From Pelovirga terrestris (GTDB lineage Bacteria > Desulfobacterota > Desulfuromonadia > Desulfuromonadales > Geopsychrobacteraceae): a stretch of 64,000 nucleotides of DNA. Shown here one piece after another: positions 24,412 to 33,449 of this stretch. Both the position numbers and the translations under genes were made by a program. Each line of letters starts with the position of its first letter. The first letter of the stretch is position 1. The stretch spans positions 42,713-106,712 of the forward strand of contig NZ_JACWUN010000012.1 of assembly GCF_014773365.1 (NCBI RefSeq), read 5' to 3'. The notes beneath the pieces are model-generated. The model had not been told where the DNA came from. It saw only the letters and a list, made by a program, of their open reading frames with translations, and made no database searches.

Positions 24412-26438
24412 GGTTTTTCCTCGTGGGGTTTGAGGGCCTTCGGGAGGGTGAAATAAAAGCAACTGCCTTGATCTTTTCCCTCTGACTCAAACCATACCCT
24501 ACCCTGATAGAGTTCAACAATCTTTTTTACCATCGGCAGTCCAATGCCAGAGCCTGGACTTTGGGGATCGAGTTGGGCAAACAAGGCAAAGATCCGCTGT
24601 GCATGCTGTTGATCAATGCCGATTCCGTTGTCACGGATAAAAAAGGTGGTCACCCCGTTCTTTTCTTCCACCCCGATGTCGATCTGCGGTTGCGGCTGAT
24701 CCCCGACATATTTGCCGGCATTCTCGATCAGGTTCTGCCAGATCTGTCCGAGCCGCATCGGGTCACCATAGAGCTGGTGAGGGATGTCATCGACCCGCAC
24801 CTTGATCTCTTTTTCCTGCAGTAGACCGGACAGGGAAACCAGTGTCTCTGCGACCAGCCTGGCCACATCGACAGCGTGCGGCTGCCCCTCGAGCCGGCCG
24901 ATACGGGACAGTTGGAGCAACCCGGCCAGGAGATTATCCATCCGCTCGGCGGCCCCGTTGATATAGCGCAGATCCTCATCAATCTGCTCCTGATTCTGCT
25001 CCTGAAGGTCCTGCTGCAGCATTCTCAGAAACGACTTGATGGTCACCAGCGGGCTTTTCAGATCATGGGAAACACTGTAGACAAAATTCTCCATCTCCTG
25101 ATTTTTGCTCTGTAGCGCTGCTTGTTGGGCTTTGCGCTCACTGATATCCAGAAAGGTGACAACCGCGCCGATCGTATCACCGTTGCGGCGCATCGGATAT
25201 GACCAGAATTCCGTTGGGATGATGCTGCCATCGGCACACCAGAGCAGTTCTTCCTCCCGATGAAGCTGTTCATCGATACGTACCAACAGGGTGCATTCCT
25301 CTGCTGGGAACCGGGTGCCATCGGCATGGCTGTGGTGGATCCTGTCATGGATATTATGACCGACCAGCTCCTCCCGGTGCCGATAGCCCAGCAGTTTCAA
25401 TGCGGCGCTGTTGCAGAAGGTGCAGATCCCGCGGCGGTCGATCCCGTAAATCCCCTCCGCGGTGGAATCAAGGAGGAGCTCGGTCATTTCAAAGTTTTCC
25501 TGCAGCTTGGCCTTGCTCGTTTTCAGGGCGGCTTCGGCATCTTTACTGCGCCGTACAGCATAATAAAGCAGGGCAACAATACCGAGCAGAACAATAACGA
25601 TGGCGACCGCAAGGCGATTGAAAAAGGCTGTACGGGAGGATAGCCTGCGCATGGCTTCCTGGGTATCGGTGATGTCATGAAGAATCCCGAAAACCTGATT
25701 TTCCCGGGCATTGTAAACCCCCTGGGAGTTCAGATCGATGATCAGGCCATCGGGGCGCTCAAAACGGAAGTGAACATTATAGGGGATGCCTTGCCGTACC
25801 AGACGCTCGTGGGCGGCGATCATATGGGCCCGTTGATCCGGTAGAATCATCTGCCGCAGGGATGGCACCGGTTGAACCGGATGATCAAGCCCCAGCAATT
25901 CCATCGCCCCTTCGGAGAACCGGTAGCTGTTGTGCTCCAGATCAAGGGTCCAGTGTCCCAGTCCGGCGACCTGTTCGGCATAACGCAAACGGGATTCGCT
26001 TTGAACGATGTTTTCTTGAAGGTTTTCCCGATCCGAAGCATCATGAATGATGGATGCCAGCAGCCTGTGCCCATCGATATCCAGAGGAGAAGAATAGACT
26101 TCAACCGGCCGGATATCGCCATTGGCGAGGCGGTGGTGAAACGCAAAATAAGCGCGCTGTTCCCGGTCGGCCCGGCGAATTTCCTGCTCTGTTGCCACCG
26201 GTCCCAAGCTGTTGATCTGCTGGATATTCAGCTCCAGCAACTGCTCATAAGGATAGCCGTAATAGGCGACAGCCGCCTCGTTGGCATCAATAATCTGTCC
26301 TGAGCCGGGGTCAATCAGCAGAATCATGGCACGGTGTTGGCGGAATAGCTCAAGCGCGCTGAGCGGTTCAGTATGGCCCGGCAACGGGAGAATAAACAGG
26401 CTGACTGTCAGGAGCCCTGCGATGGTGGTGAGCCTCAT
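24408..26438 (-). CDS. PAS sensor histidine kinase
   Basis: 676 residues. It begins with a signal-like segment (1-22, ending GHTEP), then two PAS-type domains (about 30-135 and 150-265) that would lie outside the membrane, one strong helix (275-295, VAIVIVLLGIVALLYY), a further PAS (315-430), HisKA with SVSHDLKSPLVTIKSF as H-box, and HATPase with NLIENAGKY and GSGIGLPMVKK. It belongs to the phytochrome-like kinase group that pairs with Rcp1-type regulators. It overlaps its neighbours on both sides by 4 bp. Confidence 0.9.
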   Translation of the reverse strand: MRLTTIAGLLTVSLFILPLPGHTEPLSALELFRQHRAMILLIDPGSGQIIDANEAAVAYYGYPYEQLLELNIQQINSLGPVATEQEIRRADREQRAYFAFHHRLANGDIRPVEVYSSPLDIDGHRLLASIIHDASDRENLQENIVQSESRLRYAEQVAGLGHWTLDLEHNSYRFSEGAMELLGLDHPVQPVPSLRQMILPDQRAHMIAAHERLVRQGIPYNVHFRFERPDGLIIDLNSQGVYNARENQVFGILHDITDTQEAMRRLSSRTAFFNRLAVAIVIVLLGIVALLYYAVRRSKDAEAALKTSKAKLQENFEMTELLLDSTAEGIYGIDRRGICTFCNSAALKLLGYRHREELVGHNIHDRIHHSHADGTRFPAEECTLLVRIDEQLHREEELLWCADGSIIPTEFWSYPMRRNGDTIGAVVTFLDISERKAQQAALQSKNQEMENFVYSVSHDLKSPLVTIKSFLRMLQQDLQEQNQEQIDEDLRYINGAAERMDNLLAGLLQLSRIGRLEGQPHAVDVARLVAETLVSLSGLLQEKEIKVRVDDIPHQLYGDPMRLGQIWQNLIENAGKYVGDQPQPQIDIGVEEKNGVTTFFIRDNGIGIDQQHAQRIFALFAQLDPQSPGSGIGLPMVKKIVELYQGRVWFESEGKDQGSCFYFTLPKALKPHEEKP

Positions 26439-28729
26439 GGTTTGTTACCTCCGACCGGGGCTGCGGTCGGCAAGGTGAAGTAGAAACAGCAGCCGGTGCC
26501 GGCACCTGCCGATTCGAGCCAGATCCGCCCACGATGTTGTTCGACAATATGTTTGACCAGGGTCAGACCAAGGCCATTGCCGGGGGCATTTTTGTTCAGT
26601 TGATTAAAGAGCCCGAAGATGGTGTCGGCGTATTCCGGAGGAATACCGATACCATTATCACGCACGTAGAAAATGGTCTCCGGGTCGGTAGCGGTAAAGC
26701 CCAGTTCAATAGATGGCTGATCTTGCTCCCCCATGTACTTGACCGCATTGTCAATCAGGTTCTGCCAGAGCTCGATCGCGCGGGGGGGATCAACATAGAC
26801 AACAGTGTCGCCAGGGGCGACCTTGATGCTGATAGCGCGTTGATCGATGGCCGGGGCGGTCAGGATCAGGGCTTTTTTGATAAGTTTGGTAAAACTGCAT
26901 GGTTTTACCACCGGGGCGTGATGGCTGATGTGGGACAGGCGCAGCAGACTGTCGAGGAGTTGTCCCATCTGTTTAGTCGCAGTGCGAATGTGGTGGACAT
27001 CATTGTCAATGGCAGGCTGGTCGCGTTTGTCCAGATCTTCCTTGAGAAAGCCGAGGAAGGTTTCAATGGTGACCAAAGGTGTTTTTAGATCATGGGAGAC
27101 GGTGTAGTTAAAGCGCTCAAGTTCAGTATTGCGTTTTTGTAGTTCCTGTTGTTGGTTCTCCAATAATTCTTCCGCTGCTTTGCGGGCACTGATATCCTGG
27201 GCATAGCCATGCCAAAGGGTGCTGCCATCAACCAGCCGTTCCGGTGTTGCAATTGCTTCTGCCCATAAATATCCAGCGGAGGGCCGTTGGATCCGGAATT
27301 GATGATGCCAGACTGCTAACTCCTGGGCGGACTGGCGGATGGAACTTGCAAAGGTGTCGAGGTCTTCTGGATGGATCCTGGCGAAAATCGCCGAAGTATC
27401 AGCTGTTACTATTTCCGGTTCAATATGGAAAAGGGACCTGATCCCATTGCTTGAATAGGGCAGGCAGCTGCTGCCATCCGGGTTGAGGCGGTATTGGTAA
27501 ATCATGCCGGGGATCTGGGCCGCCAACTTGGACAGGCGTTGCATATAATTGTGGGCCTGTTGTTCCGCAACCTTTCGTTCGTCGATGTTGCGCACGGTTG
27601 TCAGCAGAACCTGATGCTCAGGGAGATCAGCCTTGCGCATGTTGACTTCGACCCAGAACAGATGTCCGTCCTGGTGGCGAGCCCGCCATTCGAAGGTCGG
27701 GCTTTCGCCCCGGCAGGCTTTTGCCCTCCACTCAGCTGCCGCCCGGGCGGTAAAGGGCTCTTCATCGGCACTGATGTCCGTAACGGACAATTGTTTCATT
27801 TCCTCCTTGCTATAGCCGTATTCCCGTTCCGCGCCGGCGTTGGCATCAAGGATTGCACCGCTATCGAGGTCGTGCAGCAAGATTGCATCGTTAACGCCAT
27901 CGAAAATTTCCTGAAAATGGCGCAGGCTTTCTTTCTGCTGTTCTTCGAGTTGCAAGCGCAAGAGGAGAAAATCGTTAAATTTACGCCGATGGAGGCCAAT
28001 GAACATCAAACCGGCTAGCCAGATCCCACTGTAGCCGAGGGCAAATTTTGAAAAGGCTGATACCAGGGCTTGCTGGTAGGGAGCCCAGGGGATGGAAACA
28101 CTGATGCCGCCGCGGACATCACCGACCTTGTAGCCCTGATGGGCGTGGCATTTAAGACACCCCTCTTCGGTGATAAAGGGTTGCATCAGGCGCAGATAGC
28201 GATCGTTGCCTGCCTGGCTAAAAGAAGATCGCTCTGCTGTGCCTTGGGCAAAGGCCTCCAGCGTTTCCCGTTCCCAGGGATCGGGGGAGTTGTCAGGACG
28301 CAACGGATCAAGGCTGGTCAGCTTTCCTTTGCTGCCAAAGGTTAGATCAGCAATTTCATGGACCTGACGGGTCATGTAGGCTGGATTGAGCAAGGTCAAT
28401 TGACGTCCTGACGGGGTCACCAGGTCACGTTCCGGCAGGTGTGCCAGATAGGGACTCGCCGGTGTCTGTTCCGTCATCGGCACATAGACTCCACCGTGCC
28501 TGGTTGCCCACTGGCGGTAGGTGATGTCCTTGTGAATGCTGTAGCGAGCTGCGGTGCGGGCGTTTTCGGTAATGGCAGTACGGGTCGAATGATAGTGCCA
28601 GAACGCCATGCCGACAATGGCAAGGGTCCAGATCAGGGCACTGAAAAGAAACAGAAAGCGCGGAGGTGAATACCGATTCAGGTTGGGATGTGTTGAATTG
28701 CTTTTGTCGCCAAACCCGGTCATCTGCAC
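26435..28729 (-). CDS. Haem-binding (DUF3365/Tll0287-like) sensor histidine kinase
   Basis: 764 residues. A membrane helix (26-47) is followed by a periplasmic DUF3365 domain (about 60-230) containing a covalent haem motif, CLKCHAHQGYKVGDVRGG, so redox or gas sensing is likely. A second helix (236-258), two PAS domains (275-395 and 400-510), HisKA ([16 protein letters not shown]) and HATPase (DNGIGIPPEYADTIFGLF) follow. The frame opens with GTG at 28729; ATG at 28723 is an equally good start. First gene of a five-gene signalling operon ending in PilZ. Confidence 0.9.
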   Translation of the reverse strand: MQMTGFGDKSNSTHPNLNRYSPPRFLFLFSALIWTLAIVGMAFWHYHSTRTAITENARTAARYSIHKDITYRQWATRHGGVYVPMTEQTPASPYLAHLPERDLVTPSGRQLTLLNPAYMTRQVHEIADLTFGSKGKLTSLDPLRPDNSPDPWERETLEAFAQGTAERSSFSQAGNDRYLRLMQPFITEEGCLKCHAHQGYKVGDVRGGISVSIPWAPYQQALVSAFSKFALGYSGIWLAGLMFIGLHRRKFNDFLLLRLQLEEQQKESLRHFQEIFDGVNDAILLHDLDSGAILDANAGAEREYGYSKEEMKQLSVTDISADEEPFTARAAAEWRAKACRGESPTFEWRARHQDGHLFWVEVNMRKADLPEHQVLLTTVRNIDERKVAEQQAHNYMQRLSKLAAQIPGMIYQYRLNPDGSSCLPYSSNGIRSLFHIEPEIVTADTSAIFARIHPEDLDTFASSIRQSAQELAVWHHQFRIQRPSAGYLWAEAIATPERLVDGSTLWHGYAQDISARKAAEELLENQQQELQKRNTELERFNYTVSHDLKTPLVTIETFLGFLKEDLDKRDQPAIDNDVHHIRTATKQMGQLLDSLLRLSHISHHAPVVKPCSFTKLIKKALILTAPAIDQRAISIKVAPGDTVVYVDPPRAIELWQNLIDNAVKYMGEQDQPSIELGFTATDPETIFYVRDNGIGIPPEYADTIFGLFNQLNKNAPGNGLGLTLVKHIVEQHRGRIWLESAGAGTGCCFYFTLPTAAPVGGNKP

Positions 28730-28868
28730 ATACCCGTCAACCTCGCTTCATATCAAATGCGCAAGGGAGTCAAATGTGAACAATATTTGTAATAATTAAT
28801 GCACGGTTACTCATTGTTTCCCGTTGGATCTTGTCTTGTCAATCAAAGAATAACCAGAGCGTGTGTTT

Positions 28869-29975
28869 TTATTTGTTCTGATCCGTCGCTTGGGTCGAAT
28901 CACCGGCCAGTTCAGTTAACCGCTGGATGACCGGCAGATGCTGGGTGCAGCGCTCTTCACAGGCACCACAGCGGATACACTCGGCAGCCAGCCGGCGGTC
29001 GATGTTCCAGTGGAGGCGAAAACGATCACTGACTGTTTTGCTGTCGCCCTCACTGAGGATCAGTTGGTTGTAGGCGTCAAGAAACTTGGGGATGGGAATG
29101 TTGACCGGGCAGGGCAGGCAGTAGCCGCAACCGGTACAGAGATCATTAAAGGTTTCATTAAGGTGTTTTTCGATACCTGAACGCTCCGCCGCTGAATAGG
29201 GAGCAAAGTTGTCAACCGCCGCTACGGCTTCATCAATTTCCCCGGCCGAGGTAAAGCCGACCAGGGCTGAGGTGATGCTCGGATGGGAAAGATTAAAACG
29301 CAAGGCCGCACTGACCACGCTTTGATCCTGATGACCTTGGAGAAAAGAAAAACGCTGCGGATTGCGTGGAATCAACCCACCCCCCAGAGGGTTCATGGTG
29401 ATGACTCCCAGGCCCTGCTTGCCGGCATGTTCTACCGCCGCCTGACGATAGGGGAAATTGATGGCATTGTAGCCTAACAGCACCCCGGAAAAATAACCGC
29501 CGGCCAGAACCTCGGCCAGGTCGTCACCGTTCATGTGTGATGAACAAACGAGATTTTTGATCAGACCTTCCTCTTTCGCTTGGAGTGCCGCTGCTACCGC
29601 TCCCTGATCAAGGCGTCGGTGCCAGTCATCGCGATCGAGCAGATACCAGATGTAGAAGAAGTCGATCGTGTCCAGTTGCAGTAATTCAAGGCTCTGCTCG
29701 AGGCTGCGACGTAGCTCACTGCCGGAAGCGTGGAAACATTTGGTGCCGACATGAAAGTCGGCGCGCGGAAGACCTTTTAGGGCATGGCCAAGAATTGTTT
29801 CACTGCGCTGGTCACAGTAGAGCGGGGCGGTATCAAAATAGTTGATGCCACGATCCCAGGCGTAGCGTACCAGCTCGGCACTTGCTTCCAGCTTGTCCGG
29901 CTCGGGGAAGCGCATGCCTCCGAAGCTGACAATGGAGAGTTCTGTGCCGGTCCGGCCAAAGGGGCGATAAATCAT
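28869..29975 (-). CDS. Aldo/keto reductase with C-terminal ferredoxin domain
   Basis: 368 residues. Residues 1-265 form the aldo/keto reductase barrel (LSIVSFGGMRFPE, then FDTAPLYCDQRSE with the catalytic tyrosine). The C-terminal part has two clusters of cysteines, CTGCGYCLPCP and CIRCGACEERC, typical of 4Fe-4S ferredoxin extensions. Such fusions are common in anaerobes and probably couple NAD(P)H and ferredoxin; the substrate is unknown. Ten bases separate it from the permease gene upstream, so they may share a transcript. Confidence 0.9.
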   Translation of the reverse strand: MIYRPFGRTGTELSIVSFGGMRFPEPDKLEASAELVRYAWDRGINYFDTAPLYCDQRSETILGHALKGLPRADFHVGTKCFHASGSELRRSLEQSLELLQLDTIDFFYIWYLLDRDDWHRRLDQGAVAAALQAKEEGLIKNLVCSSHMNGDDLAEVLAGGYFSGVLLGYNAINFPYRQAAVEHAGKQGLGVITMNPLGGGLIPRNPQRFSFLQGHQDQSVVSAALRFNLSHPSITSALVGFTSAGEIDEAVAAVDNFAPYSAAERSGIEKHLNETFNDLCTGCGYCLPCPVNIPIPKFLDAYNQLILSEGDSKTVSDRFRLHWNIDRRLAAECIRCGACEERCTQHLPVIQRLTELAGDSTQATDQNK

Positions 29976-29984
29976 AGCGAAAGG

Positions 29985-31049
29985 TCAAGCCGGATCGGCT
30001 TCGGAAGTGTTTGCCGCGGCCGCGGCCGAGACATCGGAACCGAGCATGATGGCCAGCCAGCGGGTCGACGGGTTGACCTCCAGCGCAATCTTCATAATCA
30101 TCGTCAGCGGTACCGACAGCAGCATCCCGACCGGGCCTAATACCCATCCCCATAAGACCAATGACAGAAACACCACCAGGGTTGATAAACCCAGGCTCTT
30201 ACCCATCAGGCGCGGTTCGACGGCATTGCCCATGACCACATTAATGAGCAGATAGAGCCCGGCGACCATAACCGCATGGATCGGGCCGAGCTGAACCAGC
30301 GCCAGCAGTACGGCCGGAATGGCAGCGATAATAGAGCCGATATTGGGAACATAATTAAGCAGAAAAGCAATCAATCCCCAGAGCAGGGCATAATCGACTC
30401 CTATGAGCATCAGTCCGCCGGTCACCACCAGTCCGGTCACCAGACTGATCAGGGTTTTGATGACCAGATAGGTGCGAACGCCGGTAACAAAGCGCTCATA
30501 AGAGGCCAGGGAGGTGTCGGCATCAGGCAGGGCCGCGCGCAACTTATTCGGCATCCCCGCGGCTTCGAACAGGATAAAAATAACCGTCAGCAGAATCAGG
30601 AAGGAGTTGGTCAGGACTCCCCCGGCGGCGGATATCATGCGTCCGGCGTATTGCATAATGGAGCCGGGATCGAAATGGTCGAACAGCAGCTGGCGCGATA
30701 TTGTGATACCGAAACGGTCAAACCAGTCGATCAGGGTCAGGGTCTGGGAACGCAATTTCTGTTCGTAGAGCGGCAGCTGGCTGGTAAAATCATTGACTGA
30801 TGTGCCAATGATGGTTAATACCGCCAGACCGCCCAACATGACCACAGCAATAACGACCAGCAACGCCAGTGATGCCGGAACCCGATGGTGACGCAGCCAG
30901 TAAAAGGGGCCGGCACAGATAATCGAGATGAAAAAAGCCAGCAGAAAAGGCACCAGGATGGCCTGGGCAGTTTTCAGCCCGGCGATAATCACCACCAGAG
31001 CGGCCAGAGATACAAGAATGCCGGTGACTTTATGCGGTGAGCTGGTCAT
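29985..31049 (-). CDS. AI-2E family transporter (PerM/TqsA type)
   Basis: 354-residue membrane protein with about eight helices and the family core YVPNIGSIIAAIPAVLLAL followed by VEPRLMGKSLGLSTLVVFLSL. Members have been linked to autoinducer-2 export or ion antiport; the substrate here is open. The C-terminus is alanine-rich. It lies three bases after the upstream zinc-ribbon gene and ten before the aldo/keto reductase, in a likely three-gene operon without obvious functional theme. Confidence 0.88.
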   Translation of the reverse strand: MTSSPHKVTGILVSLAALVVIIAGLKTAQAILVPFLLAFFISIICAGPFYWLRHHRVPASLALLVVIAVVMLGGLAVLTIIGTSVNDFTSQLPLYEQKLRSQTLTLIDWFDRFGITISRQLLFDHFDPGSIMQYAGRMISAAGGVLTNSFLILLTVIFILFEAAGMPNKLRAALPDADTSLASYERFVTGVRTYLVIKTLISLVTGLVVTGGLMLIGVDYALLWGLIAFLLNYVPNIGSIIAAIPAVLLALVQLGPIHAVMVAGLYLLINVVMGNAVEPRLMGKSLGLSTLVVFLSLVLWGWVLGPVGMLLSVPLTMIMKIALEVNPSTRWLAIMLGSDVSAAAAANTSEADPA

Positions 31050-31051
31050 GA

Positions 31052-31474
31052 TCAGTCAGCAACGTTACAGAGCAGCAGCTTGACCCCCTGCTCAAAAATG
31101 ATTTCCATTTTGTTGGGGCGGGTGGTGGAGAGGATCTGCCCCATGCCGAAACTGGGGTGATTGATTAAGTCTCCCGTTCTAACCCGGGTTTTGATGTTGT
31201 AGGGGATGGCTTTGGTTTGGTCAGCTGCAGCTATCATGTCCGCCCATTGGGCCTGAGCACGGGTTTTGCGCGGCTGAGCCGAAGTGCGTGGGGATGCGCT
31301 GCGGGGTTTTGGGGCCGCTGTGCCGCGGTGGTTATGGACACTGCCGCAGACGTTGCACTCAACCCGGGCGACGCGGTCGCCGACCATGGCAACAATGGTA
31401 TGGTTGGAGGTTTCTTTGCATTTGCTGCAGCGAGAAAGGGTATGGTCACCAGCGGTTGGTACCTTCTTGATCAT
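31052..31474 (-). CDS. Zinc-ribbon hypothetical protein
   Basis: 140 residues. Cysteine pairs CSKC (residues 16-19) and CNVC (40-43) make a zinc ribbon. A basic, proline- and alanine-rich linker (50-75) follows, then a C-terminal domain with TGDLINHPSFGMGQIL, which recalls the small Tudor-like fold at the end of UvrD-type helicases and CarD. A nucleic-acid or polymerase-associated role is inferred only. It is directly upstream of the AI-2E permease gene. I know no name for it. Confidence 0.65.
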   Translation of the reverse strand: MIKKVPTAGDHTLSRCSKCKETSNHTIVAMVGDRVARVECNVCGSVHNHRGTAAPKPRSASPRTSAQPRKTRAQAQWADMIAAADQTKAIPYNIKTRVRTGDLINHPSFGMGQILSTTRPNKMEIIFEQGVKLLLCNVAD

Positions 31475-31561
31475 GTGTACTCCCTGAAAAACTTTCCTTT
31501 TACCGCGTCCGCTTCAATCTGTCAATCAGAGTTGTGCAAACCCTTGCAATCTAACCGAAAG

Positions 31562-32773
31562 TTAGAGGCTGTAAATATCCTGTGCCCAGCTAACCGCCTC
31601 CAGGTAGGCCTTCGGCAGTACTTTTTCATCAATCTGGGTTTTTTTTGTCATTTGTGAGACCGTTTCCCAGTCCCCTTGTTCCATCGCGATGACCAGCAGG
31701 AGGATCGATCTTAGTGGGTTGTCGGTACCGGTCAGCGCAGCAAAAACATCATCCTCTACGGTGATTTCGTGGAGAATTTCATCAAGGGGGCGCGACATAA
31801 TGACGTCGAGCAGAGAGAACAGACCGGTCAAAAACAGGTCCGACTTGCGATCCCCCATGCGACTGGGTAGCGCCAATTGTTCACACAGACGGGCCCGGAT
31901 CAATGAACTGACGACCAGTTCCGCTGGTTTATCGTTCGCCATCGAGGAAATGGACAATAGCGAGACCCACGAGCGGATTTCCCGCAGACCCAGCAGGGAC
32001 AGGGCTTGCAGCACCGAGGTAACACGGTTGCGCAGGGCAAAGGCGGCTGAGTTGATCAGTTTGAGCAGCTTGTAGGTCAGGGAGACTTCACTCTGAATGG
32101 TGGTCGCAAGCTTTTTGAAATCAACATTTTCAGCGTGAACGTCTTTCAGAATGCGCAGGAACTGAATTTTGTTGGTCGGAATATCCTTGCGCGAAATAAT
32201 CACCGGCTTGGCAAAAAAGTAGCCCTGGAAAAGTTGATACCCCATGGTTTTGGCATGCTCAAACACCTCGTGGGTTTCCACCTTCTCAGCGAGCATCTTG
32301 ATGCCGCGGGGGATCAGTTGCCGGGCGAGTTCTTGCTGTTGCTGAACATCACTTAAGAGGAAGTCGACCTTGACAATATCCGCTAGATCGAGCAGCGGCT
32401 CAAAGTTACGATGATAGACAAAATCATCGAGGGCAAGGGTATACCCGAGTTCTTTCAGGCGCTTGCAGGCGTCAATAATCTCGGGGGTGGGCTCGACATT
32501 TTCAAGGATTTCAACCACCGCCTGCTGGCGCGGCAGGGTCGTTATCAGGTCCTGAAGGAGGACATTTTCCGTGCAGTTGAGAAAAGCCCTGGTATTGCCG
32601 GTCATCTCCCCCAGGCTGAACAGCAGGTTGCTGTTGGCAATCACACTGGCTGAAGCCTGATCAACGTTGTCGCTGTCAAAGTAGTTGTGCATGCCGGAGC
32701 GGAACAGCAATTCGTAAGCGAAGACCTGCCCACGGGTATCAAAAATTGGTTGTCTTGCAATGAAATGTTCCAA
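31562..32773 (-). CDS. EAL-like/HDOD signalling protein (YuxH family)
   Basis: 403 residues. The N-terminal domain (1-200) has the EAL fold but the motif reads YELLFR rather than EAL and metal ligands are missing, so it is unlikely to cut cyclic-di-GMP. The C-terminal HDOD domain (about 205-390) includes TIQSEVSLTYKLLKLINSAA and LSLLGLREIRSWV. Such proteins act as signalling scaffolds in motility and chemotaxis regulation. It is divergent from the triheme cytochrome gene. Confidence 0.88.
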   Translation of the reverse strand: MEHFIARQPIFDTRGQVFAYELLFRSGMHNYFDSDNVDQASASVIANSNLLFSLGEMTGNTRAFLNCTENVLLQDLITTLPRQQAVVEILENVEPTPEIIDACKRLKELGYTLALDDFVYHRNFEPLLDLADIVKVDFLLSDVQQQQELARQLIPRGIKMLAEKVETHEVFEHAKTMGYQLFQGYFFAKPVIISRKDIPTNKIQFLRILKDVHAENVDFKKLATTIQSEVSLTYKLLKLINSAAFALRNRVTSVLQALSLLGLREIRSWVSLLSISSMANDKPAELVVSSLIRARLCEQLALPSRMGDRKSDLFLTGLFSLLDVIMSRPLDEILHEITVEDDVFAALTGTDNPLRSILLLVIAMEQGDWETVSQMTKKTQIDEKVLPKAYLEAVSWAQDIYSL

Positions 32774-32877
32774 TGTGTACCTCCCCCTCGGGCAGACCTG
32801 GTTGCCATCATGAGACAGATAGAACAGTGTATCTGCTTTTCCCCTGAAAATAAAATGACAAATGCTGTTTACGACAG

Positions 32878-32904
32878 TTGACCTGAATATTGAGCTTGTA
32901 TAGA
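32878..32904 (+). promoter_or_regulatory. Weak sigma-70-like promoter before the triheme cytochrome
   Basis: TTGACC (32878-32883) and TATAGA (32899-32904) lie about 80 bp before the cytochrome start, in the divergent region shared with the EAL/HDOD gene. The hexamers are good but the 15-bp spacing is short, so an activator would be expected. Confidence 0.3.
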
Positions 32905-32981
32905 CTCACCACAATTTGTAGTTCGTAGTAGTATACCTGTGTACCATATTGATCACATTTATTGCCAAAGGATAAACGCTT

Positions 32982-33296
32982 ATGAAAAAGATCGTGCTGT
33001 TGCTTTGTGTTGTCACCCTGTGTGCTGTCACCGCAGCTATCGCTGTTCCCGCCAATCGTTCCTTGAATTACGATAAGAGTGCCATGGGGCCGGTGGAGTT
33101 TTCCGGAAAAATCCATGCCGAGGCTGGTTATAAGTGTGGTGACTGCCATAACCCTAACCTGTTTGCTAAAATGAAGCAGGGTTCAGTGGAAATCACCATG
33201 GAAAAAATCTACGCCGGTGAGCAGTGTGGTTTCTGTCACAATGGTGAAACCGCCTTTGCCGCAAAGACAAGCTGTAATCGCTGTCACGTTAAATAG
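32982..33296 (+). CDS. Periplasmic triheme cytochrome (c7 type)
   Basis: 104 residues: a cleavable signal peptide (KIVLLLCVVTLCAVTAAIA, 3-21) and three haem motifs, CGDCH, CGFCH and CNRCH. Spacing and length fit the small class III/c7-like cytochromes that shuttle electrons across the periplasm in Geobacter relatives. Extra histidines (H45 in KIHAEAGYK) are candidates for axial ligands. AAAGGA lies ten bases before the ATG. A strong terminator follows, so it is probably a single-gene transcript. Confidence 0.88.
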   Translation: MKKIVLLLCVVTLCAVTAAIAVPANRSLNYDKSAMGPVEFSGKIHAEAGYKCGDCHNPNLFAKMKQGSVEITMEKIYAGEQCGFCHNGETAFAAKTSCNRCHVK

Positions 33297-33320
33297 CTTT
33301 TACCCTATCGGCAGATAACC

Positions 33321-33360
33321 AAACGGTCGGCTCTGATGGAAGAGTTCGACCGTTTTTTTT
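33321..33360 (+). terminator. Rho-independent terminator after the triheme cytochrome
   Basis: AAACGGTCG pairs with CGACCGTTT, and the inner CTCT pairs with AGAG, leaving a six-base loop; eight T follow. It starts 25 bp after the stop codon. Confidence 0.85.
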
Positions 33361-33361
33361 G

Positions 33362-33449
33362 TTCTTTGTCCTTTGTCCTTTGTTCTTTGTCATTTGTCAT
33401 TTGTCATTTGTCATTTGTCCTTCCCCACTCCCTACTCCCCACTCCCTAC
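33362..33449. repeat. Degenerate heptamer tandem repeats (TTTGTCA/C and CCCCACT/CCCTACT)
   Basis: About eight tandem copies of a seven-base unit (TCMTTTG, last four perfect TCATTTG) run to 33420. Directly after come four copies of a different seven-base unit alternating CCCCACT and CCCTACT. The second unit is the complement of the AGTGGGG repeat at 49537-49592. The block fills the space between the cytochrome terminator and the stop of the last mrp gene. Similar heptamer repeats are known as STRR sequences in cyanobacteria; whether these are related is not known. Confidence 0.85.

Noticed and set aside
33362..33449. Possible CRISPR array
   Set aside because: The period is seven bases with no unique spacers and no cas genes; it is a simple tandem repeat.
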